From Aminicenans sp964648465 (GTDB lineage: Bacteria; Acidobacteriota; Aminicenantia; Aminicenantales; Aminicenantaceae): a DNA stretch of 60,372 nt. A program made the translations under genes and the position numbers. Below are positions 53,443 to 60,372 of this stretch, piece after piece (the stretch's first letter is position 1; each line of letters begins with the position of its first letter). The DNA lies in NCBI GenBank assembly GCA_964648465.1, contig CAZYMU010000017.1:1-60372 (forward strand), read 5' to 3'. A model generated the notes under the pieces. That model worked only from the letters and a program-made list of their open reading frames with translations. It was not told the DNA's origin and did not search any database.

Positions 53443-55556
53443 TTTTTTATCAAGGCCTCCAATTTTTGCCTATCTTTTAGTGGAAGAACCCGGTAGTATT
53501 TTTTCCTGTATTTATTAAAACACACAAGTGCCTTAGCCTTATCGCCTTTATCCAAATATGTCATGCCCAAATTGTAGAGTGCATTGCCAAAATCAGGATT
53601 AAGTGCCAATGCCTTTTCAAAGATGAGAATTGCATCGGCTAAACGGCCATAATATCTGTAAGCTGAACCCAGGCCGTTATAAGGGGAAGCATAATCCGGA
53701 TCGAGTTCTATAGCCTTCTTATATGCCTGGATGGATTTCTGCAAGAATTTTTCATCTTTTGACTTAAGGCTTAGAGAGAAATAGGATGTTCCCAAATTAC
53801 AATAGGCCACAGGATAATCCTTATCTAATGATAGAGCCTGTTTATAGGCTAGAATAGCATTATCAAAATCTCCTTTTTTATAGTATGCCACTCCTAAGTA
53901 GTTCCATATCTCAGGGTCATGGCCCATCTGACGCAAACTCTTTTCCTTAAAAAGCTTGATGCCCTCATCAAATTGGCCGGCGTCAATGAGATAGTTGATA
54001 TAAGTAGAGAAAACCTCATAACTCGAAGGTAGATTCTCGAGTCCTAACTTTAATACTTCAAGAGCTTCTCCGAGCCTCCCTGTTTCTTTATAAATAGTTG
54101 CCAGATTCGAGTAGGCAATATCGATATCCGTCCTCTCTGTAATCACCTCTTTCAGCAGCCTGGTTGCCTCTGCCACGTTTCCTTCCTTGTAGAGCCTAAT
54201 GGCTCCTATGGATTTGTTATGGAATGGAAGTAAGGTTTTTATATCCATCTCAGGCCCGAATTTCTTCTTTTTGGGAACCTGGGGGCTTGAGATATACCCC
54301 AGGCTTTTTAATTTCTCAAGGGACTCTCTATCTGTCTTCTGCTCGGCTTTCATGCTTTCAGGAAGAAACTGCTCGTTGATTATTTTTACAAGTTGTTTTC
54401 TGTATTTATCTAGTTTTTTCCCTTTGGCGAGATTTTTAAGTTCGTCGAAATCCTGCTCTATATTATAAAGTTCTGGAATAGGAGATTCGATAAATTTAAC
54501 TCCGTTAGCTATGTAGCCATTCAAGGGTGCCCATCCCCGGCTGTAATAGGGATACATTGCTTCAAAATAAATGGGTTTCTTTACAATCTTCTTTCCTTTA
54601 AGTGCAGGCAGAAGCGAAATTCCCTGAAGAAAAGTCGGCGCTTTTATCTTAAGGGCATCGCAGACCGTTGGAAATATATCTACGTGGCTGACATACTGTT
54701 CGATTCGGCCAGGCTGCACTCCAGGGGCAGAAATTATGAGAGGGACATGAAGTGTTGTGTTGTATGCGAAATAGGCGTGGGTCATTTCTCCATGCTGTCC
54801 CAAAGATTCGCCGTGGTCGCCAGTGAAGATTATAATGCTATCATCATAAAGACCCTTTTCTTCAATATAGCTTAAAAACTTTTCCAGCGCATGATCAACG
54901 TAAGCGATTTCTCCTTCATAGAGATTGTTTTTATATTTGCTTTTGAAAGGCTCCGGTGGTTCATAAGGGTCATGGGGATCAAAACAATGGAGAAATAGGA
55001 ACCAGGGATGGTTCTGTGCTTTTAACCATTCTAGGGCACTGTCTACAACAAGCTTGGCTTTTCTTTCCACATAAGCCAGTCCATAAGAGCTTGGGCTGCT
55101 GTAATCATCGTCATAGACGTCAAAACCTTGAGCGAGCCCAAACCTTGAATCCAGTGGATAGGCTCCGACAAAAGCTCCGGTAGAATACCCAAAACTCTTT
55201 AAATGTTCGGCCAACGTTAAAAATTCATCTTGCAGTACAAACGTACCGTTTTCATGGACTCCATGATAGAGAGGAGTTGTGCCTGTGAGCATATCTGTAT
55301 GGGAAGGTAAAGTAGCAGGTGTGTTGGCAAAGGCTTTTGAAAACAGCACACCTCTTTTGGCAAGGCTGTCGATATTAGGAGTCTCGAGATGTTTGCTGCT
55401 GTAGCAGCTCAGTCTGTCTGCTCTCAAAGTATCAATACTGATAAGAATAACATTCCACTCTGGTTTTTCTTTTTTAAATGCAGGAGAGGCAGACAAAAAT
55501 GTGTTTAAAAAAAGGCAGAAGAACAAAAGGAAATATATGGAGCGATTGTTTCCCAT
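53424..55556 (-). CDS. Sulfatase-fold protein with Thr active site and C-terminal TPRs
   Basis: Exported protein of 710 residues with signal peptide, sulfatase/alkaline-phosphatase fold and about seven TPRs (about 440-700; e.g. VAYYKKGDFDNAILAYKQAL, LGSAYRYYGRLADAILIFEK). Metal ligands appear in ISIDTLRADR (Asp42) and FTGDHGESLGQHGEMTH. As in the related protein at 44027-46144, the C/S-x-P-x-R signature reads TLPSH (Thr82 to His86), so it is not a formylglycine sulfatase. Gene order, 1-base gap to the upstream gene and 19-base overlap with the downstream one place it at the centre of the envelope operon. Likely a periplasmic phosphoesterase or phosphotransferase; substrate unknown. Confidence 0.82.
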   Translation of the reverse strand: MGNNRSIYFLLFFCLFLNTFLSASPAFKKEKPEWNVILISIDTLRADRLSCYSSKHLETPNIDSLAKRGVLFSKAFANTPATLPSHTDMLTGTTPLYHGVHENGTFVLQDEFLTLAEHLKSFGYSTGAFVGAYPLDSRFGLAQGFDVYDDDYSSPSSYGLAYVERKAKLVVDSALEWLKAQNHPWFLFLHCFDPHDPYEPPEPFKSKYKNNLYEGEIAYVDHALEKFLSYIEEKGLYDDSIIIFTGDHGESLGQHGEMTHAYFAYNTTLHVPLIISAPGVQPGRIEQYVSHVDIFPTVCDALKIKAPTFLQGISLLPALKGKKIVKKPIYFEAMYPYYSRGWAPLNGYIANGVKFIESPIPELYNIEQDFDELKNLAKGKKLDKYRKQLVKIINEQFLPESMKAEQKTDRESLEKLKSLGYISSPQVPKKKKFGPEMDIKTLLPFHNKSIGAIRLYKEGNVAEATRLLKEVITERTDIDIAYSNLATIYKETGRLGEALEVLKLGLENLPSSYEVFSTYINYLIDAGQFDEGIKLFKEKSLRQMGHDPEIWNYLGVAYYKKGDFDNAILAYKQALSLDKDYPVAYCNLGTSYFSLSLKSKDEKFLQKSIQAYKKAIELDPDYASPYNGLGSAYRYYGRLADAILIFEKALALNPDFGNALYNLGMTYLDKGDKAKALVCFNKYRKKYYRVLPLKDRQKLEALIKKCNENS

Positions 55557-55557
55557 T

Positions 55558-56499
55558 TCAATTTGGGTTTTTACCCTCGATTTGCTTTTTTAGAAATTCG
55601 ATGAAATTGATGACCTGGTTGGCACGCTCGGATTCGGAATCATGCTTTAAATACTTTTCAAAAACGGCCATGGAATCCTTGTAGTTTCCAAGGCTGAGAT
55701 GAACAAGCCCGAGTTGATAAAGTCCGTCTAGGAAATCATCCTTGATTTCGACGGATCTATTATAAAACTTCATGGCTTCCTGGTATTTTGCAAGATTGTA
55801 ATATTTTGTTCCAATATTGTAGAGAACAGTCGGATCATTGATTTTCTCAAATTCGATCTTACTGTACCATTCCAAGGCTTCATCTCCTTGATCACGGTTT
55901 GAATAGCAATTTCCGATGAGCATCATGGCGTCGTTATTCTTAGGATCCTTCTCAAGAACTTTCAAGTAATATTTTTCAGCTTCGTCATAGTTTTCCAACT
56001 TAAAATAAGCATTCCCGATATTTTTATTAACTATATAAACATCAGGGAACTCTTCAAGAATCTTAATATAGACCGGGATGGATTCTTCATACTTGCCCTC
56101 TTCAAAGAGCTGGTTTCCCTGCTTGAGTTCTTCCTTCAACTCTTCTGTAATTACTAATCCCTCGACTTTCTTCAATGTCATCTCAATCGGGGGAGGCTTT
56201 TTGCCGTATTCAGTCACCTGGACAGTTATTCCTTTAGGTATATACCCGGATTTTTCAAAATCGATAGTCCACGTCCCTCCTCTTATCCACGAGGCAATCC
56301 AATTGCCCTTGGCATCTGTCTTAACCTCAAAACCTGATTTTCCTCTTAAGGAAAACAGCTTGACCTTCACTCCTTCAATGGGATTGCCTTCCTCGTTAGA
56401 AATCAGGCCTGTGATTCTTCCTTTTCCTTTATAGGTCTGTGCAGAAATAAAAAGACTAATCAAGAGAATAAAGACAACCATGAGTGCTGCTTTTCTCAT
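55558..56499 (-). CDS. Carboxypeptidase-regulatory-like domain plus TPR protein
   Basis: Exported protein of 313 residues: signal peptide (about 1-21), a carboxypeptidase-regulatory-like beta-sandwich (GRITGLISNEEGNPIEGVKV near 27-46, GNWIASWIRGGTWTIDFEKS), a short linker, then four to five TPRs (about 125-300: YFKLENYDEAEKYYLKVLEK, GLVHLSLGNYKDSMAVFEKY). The same regulatory domain opens the TonB receptor encoded upstream. It is the first gene after the terminator and lies 1 base before the sulfatase-fold gene. TPRs here and in its two neighbours suggest a multi-protein assembly on the periplasmic side. Confidence 0.75.
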   Translation of the reverse strand: MRKAALMVVFILLISLFISAQTYKGKGRITGLISNEEGNPIEGVKVKLFSLRGKSGFEVKTDAKGNWIASWIRGGTWTIDFEKSGYIPKGITVQVTEYGKKPPPIEMTLKKVEGLVITEELKEELKQGNQLFEEGKYEESIPVYIKILEEFPDVYIVNKNIGNAYFKLENYDEAEKYYLKVLEKDPKNNDAMMLIGNCYSNRDQGDEALEWYSKIEFEKINDPTVLYNIGTKYYNLAKYQEAMKFYNRSVEIKDDFLDGLYQLGLVHLSLGNYKDSMAVFEKYLKHDSESERANQVINFIEFLKKQIEGKNPN

Positions 56500-56604
56500 C
56501 TGAAAACCTCCGCTGTATGGAGTAATTTTTTTGTGCTAAATTATTTTATCATCAAAAAGGAGGACAGGCAACTTTTTTCGAGGACACAGCCTTTTCTTTT
56601 TATA

Positions 56605-56643
56605 AAAAAAAAGCCCCTCCCGCCAAAAGGAGGGAGGGGCTTT
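56605..56643 (-). terminator. Strong intrinsic terminator after the TonB receptor gene
   Basis: Perfect 12-bp stem (56610-56621 with 56632-56643, core GCCCCTCCC/GGGAGGGGC) and 10-base loop; in the reverse-strand transcript it is followed by a run of nine U (56604-56612). It begins 25 bases after the receptor stop codon. It separates, or attenuates transcription between, the receptor and the downstream TPR/sulfatase/GWxTD genes. Confidence 0.92.
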
Positions 56644-56667
56644 GAACTTGTGCTTTTAACTATACTA

Positions 56668-59600
56668 TTAGAAGCTGAACCGGATTCCTGCTCTCAAAAC
56701 TCTCGGGTTTAAGATTTCATTAAGTGTATATGCAGAGGCACTTTCTTTGAAGTAATTTCTTGAGTCTCCAGGGCCATACCAGTAGAAGTTGCCCCAGTCT
56801 TTCTGGTAGCGTCTGTTCTCGATTTTGGAATTCAGGCAGTTGAAAATGTCTACCATCAGGTAAATCTTGCCGAAATCTCCGCTCTTCAGCACTTTCTCAA
56901 GTCTAATATCGAGTTTATAAAAAGTGTCCAACCTGTCGCTTCCGAATTCATTTAGATATAGCCATCTGCTTCTGCTTCTTGCGTTCGGGATTGTGTAGTC
57001 AGTAAAGTACAATCTCTCTCTAATTAGCCAGCCTTCTCTGGCCTGGAAAGTGAAAGAGAAGTTGATGTCATAAGGAAGCTGATAGAGTCCTCCGATTTTC
57101 ACTAACCATCTGGAGAAGATGTACGAGTCGATTTTTCCGCTTGCACCACCTATATAAGCTGCATAGGATTTGCTTTCGAGAGCCCATTGATTTGTATCAC
57201 TCCAGTAACCTTTGTCGCCATAGTGAATTGATTGAGTCTGTAAAGTAATACTTCCAGTTAGCATCCACTTATTGGAGAGTCTTTTGTTGAAGATGAAGTC
57301 AATTCCGTAATATTGATGGTAATAATCAGGTCTTCTCTGATATTGGACCCAAGGAGAGTAAGAGGAGGGGTCATAGCCGTTGTAGTCATTGGTCATGTAT
57401 TGGTAAGTATGGTTGGGCGCGTCTCCAAGGTCACCGTCCCATTTCGTGTAACCATCCGGGAGGTACTGTGAGATATTACTGATAGGAAGACTCCAGTCTA
57501 CATACCAATCCTGTGTCTGCCAGCCGTAGGCGTTTCCATCCGCATCTTTAAAATATTTGACCTCCCAGTTGTTATTATCATATCTTCTCCAAGAGATGTT
57601 TGCAGCAACCGAAAAATCGGTTAAGACTTCCCTTTCCAGAGTAAGCATTGCTTCCAATGTCCTTGAAGAACCGGCATCTGCAGCTCTAGAATAGTAAGGA
57701 TCCACTAACTGAAGGGGATTCGTGTAATCATAGCTTCCCCAGAATTCGCCGCCTGCATCAGCCCAGTTTCCTACAAAAGCACCACCGCCAGGAAAGAGTT
57801 GGACAGGTGTGTATTTTCCGTCTCCTACTGTGTTCCAGTAGAGCTCATCGAGTTGAACAGTTCCGTCTGCAGCGCGGCCTGTGGCAGGACTGTTATCCCA
57901 CCACCAGAAATCTATCCATCCGCTGGCTCCACCGGGCATCTGGCTCCAACTGCCGACTCCCATGAAGTCGCCGTAAGTAGCAAGGGACAGTTTGGCAATG
58001 GTTTTACCGTCGCCAGTGACATCCCAGGTCAATCCCAGCCTTGGAGACCAGACTCTCCATGCGTAGGTGTTTCCATCGGCATCCACTGCACTTTTTTCTG
58101 CAATATCGATGGCAGGAAGCATCGCATCGAGTGTTGACTGCACAGTTGCATCAGCGACATCCCAGCCAGGATCACCATTCATAGCTTCGATAGAAACAGG
58201 ATTGATTCTTGGATGCTGGTAGTCATACCTCAGTCCTAAGAGCAGGTTGAACCGTCCAAATGTCACTGTATCGCTGAAGTATGCAGCCATGGCCTTTATA
58301 CCATAATCCCTGTAATATCCTCTCCAGTACATGAAGCGATAAAAATTTGCATCGGCAGGGACATCCGGGGCGCCATCGCCAGTAAAATCCATTGTGGATT
58401 CATTGTAGTTCCAGTTGATCTGCATATTCCCGGTATAAACGGATTCGGTGTAAGCATTTCTGTCTGCATACTCGACGCCTAGCTTGATATCATGGCTTGC
58501 ACCGAAGAGTGAATCATTGAAGTAATTAACGAGGAGATTATACTGGTTGACCGGTCTTTCAACATAATAGCGCCATTCTCCAGTAAGTCCGTTAGGGCCT
58601 TCAAATATTGAATTTTTGATATCATAGAATACGGTATGCTCAAAATTAAGGTCATCCATCGGGGTCAAATTGAATCCTGCATCAGAGAATCCGAATTTAG
58701 CAGATACAAAGAGATTATCCCCGAACATGTGCTCATCCTGGAGTTTTACAATCGGGCTTCCGAAGTGATACCTTCCGCCCTGGGAGTAACCGCCAGGAAG
58801 TGCAGCAGAGGAAGACCTTCCGTATTTGGCCTTCGATCCTACATGGATGAAAGCCTCAAACCGGTTTTCCGGAATTATCTGGAGGTTGAATTTGGCAGCC
58901 ATATTCTGAAGAAGTGTATCATCCTTCCTTTGGTAAACTGTTGTTGTATGGATATCCTGAACTCCCCAGGACCCCCAGAACCAGGCTTTATCCTTCAGTA
59001 GAGGAAGTCCAAGATTGAATCCGTAGTCCTTGTTATCGCGGATCAAATTGAGCCCTAGAAAGCTTGGTTCTGTTTCCTGAATTTCTAGGATATAGTCCTC
59101 GTTTTTCGCCTGGAACATCTCATCGATTAAATAAAAACGGCCGCCCAGTGAAATCCTGTTTCCGCCTCTTCGTGTAACCATGTTGATGGCAATACCGCCA
59201 GTCTGTACAGTGACATCAGCACCGCCGACCACGATGTTCATCTCTTCGAAAGCATCAAAGTCATAATAACTCGGTGATGCTCCGATTGCAGCAGGGTCGG
59301 TGATGACCATTCCGTCCATTGCCCACACATTGTTGCTATAATCGGGTGAGCCTCTTCCGACATAGTTGGATTGCTGGCCTGATTCTGCGCCTCCGACATT
59401 CTCACGGTCTGTAATAACCGATGGGGCCATCTGGAGGACGACCCAGGGGTCTCTTGCCGTGGGCAGAGACTGCAGGACTTCGTGGGTAACATTAGTACCT
59501 ACCGAAGTTTTCTTGCTATCGACAACAGGAGTAACAGCCGTAACCGTGATTGCTTCTTCAAGGGTTCCCATTTCCATTGTGATGTTTAATTGTACGTTCG

Positions 59601-59889
59601 AACCAACAACAACGATGATGTTTTCCTGGATAATAGTATTGAATCCTGATAATTCGGCCTTGATTGTATAGTCTCTTGCAGGTGGGAGAGAGAGGAATCT
59701 GAATATTCCCTCAGCCGAAGTGACTGCTGTCATAGGAGCTGTTAATAAACCTGTCAAGGTAACATTCACACCAGGAAGAAAATTACCATCTGCATCGCTG
59801 ATCGTTCCGTAGATATTACCTGTTCTGACCTGCGCCATTAAAGAAGATGTAAGAAGAACTACACATAAAAAAACTAATATTTTTCGCAA
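56668..59889 (-). CDS. Oar-like TonB-dependent outer-membrane receptor
   Basis: TonB-dependent receptor of 1073 residues. Signal peptide (about 1-19, ending LMAQ), carboxypeptidase-regulatory-like domain (GNIYGTISDADGNFLPGVNV onward), plug domain (about 115-240, with AVTPVVDSKKTSVGTNVTHE and MDGMVITDPAAIGASPSYYD) and a large beta-barrel with long aromatic loops, ending ILNPRVLRAGIRFSF with the terminal Phe needed for outer-membrane assembly. This is the Oar/CarboxypepD_reg type common in Acidobacteriota and Aminicenantes, thought to take up or secrete large substrates. The start is TTG, with AAGGAG 8 bases upstream and no better ATG. It is followed by a strong terminator. Confidence 0.93.
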   Translation of the reverse strand: MRKILVFLCVVLLTSSLMAQVRTGNIYGTISDADGNFLPGVNVTLTGLLTAPMTAVTSAEGIFRFLSLPPARDYTIKAELSGFNTIIQENIIVVVGSNVQLNITMEMGTLEEAITVTAVTPVVDSKKTSVGTNVTHEVLQSLPTARDPWVVLQMAPSVITDRENVGGAESGQQSNYVGRGSPDYSNNVWAMDGMVITDPAAIGASPSYYDFDAFEEMNIVVGGADVTVQTGGIAINMVTRRGGNRISLGGRFYLIDEMFQAKNEDYILEIQETEPSFLGLNLIRDNKDYGFNLGLPLLKDKAWFWGSWGVQDIHTTTVYQRKDDTLLQNMAAKFNLQIIPENRFEAFIHVGSKAKYGRSSSAALPGGYSQGGRYHFGSPIVKLQDEHMFGDNLFVSAKFGFSDAGFNLTPMDDLNFEHTVFYDIKNSIFEGPNGLTGEWRYYVERPVNQYNLLVNYFNDSLFGASHDIKLGVEYADRNAYTESVYTGNMQINWNYNESTMDFTGDGAPDVPADANFYRFMYWRGYYRDYGIKAMAAYFSDTVTFGRFNLLLGLRYDYQHPRINPVSIEAMNGDPGWDVADATVQSTLDAMLPAIDIAEKSAVDADGNTYAWRVWSPRLGLTWDVTGDGKTIAKLSLATYGDFMGVGSWSQMPGGASGWIDFWWWDNSPATGRAADGTVQLDELYWNTVGDGKYTPVQLFPGGGAFVGNWADAGGEFWGSYDYTNPLQLVDPYYSRAADAGSSRTLEAMLTLEREVLTDFSVAANISWRRYDNNNWEVKYFKDADGNAYGWQTQDWYVDWSLPISNISQYLPDGYTKWDGDLGDAPNHTYQYMTNDYNGYDPSSYSPWVQYQRRPDYYHQYYGIDFIFNKRLSNKWMLTGSITLQTQSIHYGDKGYWSDTNQWALESKSYAAYIGGASGKIDSYIFSRWLVKIGGLYQLPYDINFSFTFQAREGWLIRERLYFTDYTIPNARSRSRWLYLNEFGSDRLDTFYKLDIRLEKVLKSGDFGKIYLMVDIFNCLNSKIENRRYQKDWGNFYWYGPGDSRNYFKESASAYTLNEILNPRVLRAGIRFSF

Positions 59890-60235
59890 TTAAGATCTCC
59901 TTTTTACTCCTCCTTTTTTGAATATTATATTTATATACACTTTTATACGCATTTTCCATGCCAAATTACCTCATTTTATATCTCTAATGATATCAATAAG
60001 TTAGTATTTGCTTTTATAAATTAGCCCCTTCAATAATCCAATAAATTGAATTTAATCCAATTTATTGGAATTATAAGACATTAAGAAAAGGATTTTTATG
60101 TATTTTATCTCTTAATCTAGGACAGATTCATACATTCGATTGATCTTCCAGAATTATTGACCAAAAATTTAAACTTTTTTTAGAGATATTTTTACTTTAT
60201 ACGATTGTTTTTTTATATCAACCAATATGAAAGGC
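59890..60235. other. Upstream region of the TonB receptor gene
   Basis: AT-rich DNA between the receptor start and the preceding DUF5916 gene. It holds the receptor ribosome-binding site (AAGGAG on the reverse strand), a TATAAT-like reverse-strand sequence near 59923-59928 without a convincing -35, and an inverted repeat at 60038-60068. No open frame of note is seen. Confidence 0.5.
60038..60068. repeat. 11-bp perfect inverted repeat (possible operator)
   Basis: CCAATAAATTG (60038-60048) and CAATTTATTGG (60058-60068) pair perfectly across 9 bases, about 150 bases upstream of the receptor start. It has no long T run on either side, so an operator or a transcript hairpin is more likely than an efficient terminator. 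Confidence 0.45.
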
Positions 60236-60372
60236 TTATATTCTCAATAAATAGGAGACCTTGAAGAAAAAGCCACGCTTTGTCTCAAGGAAATTATCAC
60301 TTTCTACATACTCACGATTTTCCCATTGAAGCCTTTTAAATACCGATCCATATCCAATGTGAATAACAGTCC
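60236..60372 (-). CDS. C-terminus of a DUF5916-type outer-membrane barrel (partial)
   Basis: The reverse strand is open from the right edge to TAA at 60236-60238 and codes for 44 residues: TVIHIGYGSVFKRLQWENRE, YVESDNFLETKRGFFF and KVSYLLRI. Alternating strands, the RGFFFKVSYL motif and the Ile/Leu-rich end match the last strands of DUF5916 barrels, to which the protein at 10784-12814 also belongs. The gene starts beyond the window and its stop is 347 bases from the TonB receptor start on the same strand, so it precedes the receptor in transcription order. Too short for certainty. Confidence 0.6.
   Translation of the reverse strand, partial: TVIHIGYGSVFKRLQWENREYVESDNFLETKRGFFFKVSYLLRI

Overview
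The window looks like part of the chromosome of an uncultured, anaerobic, diderm bacterium, most likely Candidatus Aminicenantes or a close relative of the Acidobacteriota. This is inferred from gene content: GWxTD-domain proteins, an acidobacterial VWFA-related protein, sulfatase-fold proteins fused to TPRs, Oar-like TonB receptors, DUF5916 barrels, pyruvate:ferredoxin oxidoreductase and a glycyl radical enzyme. The DNA is AT-rich by eye. No phage, CRISPR array or intact insertion sequence is visible, and most of the window reads as ordinary chromosome with about 42 protein genes.

Left part (1-16.2 kb): an RND efflux adaptor and two tandem RND permeases, a PLP-dependent D-cysteine desulfhydrase/ACC deaminase homologue, then reverse-strand genes for a VWFA-related protein, a DUF5916 barrel, HflC/HflK and threonine synthase. 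A decayed TonB C-terminus lies antisense between the adaptor and the permeases.

Middle (16.4-42.3 kb): a half-size TSUP protein, a small conserved protein that appears to start at ATT, a J-domain protein, TadA, two tRNA-Ser genes flanking a class V aminotransferase, ornithine aminotransferase, and dnaX-ybaB-recR (dnaX carries an A9 run). Pyruvate:ferredoxin oxidoreductase and a BNR-repeat secreted protein follow. Next is a compact hydroxyproline/peptide module: glycyl-radical activase, trans-4-hydroxy-L-proline dehydratase (HypD) and Xaa-Pro aminopeptidase, followed by a convergent pair of M16 peptidases. With the ornithine aminotransferase and a later S9 peptidase, this suggests fermentation of proline- and hydroxyproline-containing peptides such as collagen fragments. 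A sigma-54 activator gene then runs 87 nt into the RNase P RNA gene, which is followed by a strong promoter and the initiator tRNA gene.

Right part (42.3-60.4 kb): a ferritin-like gene with a possible frameshift, a membrane protein, a sulfatase-fold/TPR protein, a dihydroorotate dehydrogenase-like protein and the S9 peptidase. On the reverse strand a block of envelope genes follows: Oar-like TonB receptor, terminator, carboxypeptidase-regulatory/TPR protein, sulfatase-fold/TPR protein, two GWxTD proteins and a CBM9/DOMON-like protein. This block is the best candidate here for an undescribed system. Both sulfatase-fold proteins have Thr where sulfatases have the Cys/Ser that becomes formylglycine. 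The right edge holds the C-terminus of another DUF5916 barrel. All function calls rest on reading motifs and recalled family features; no database search was run.
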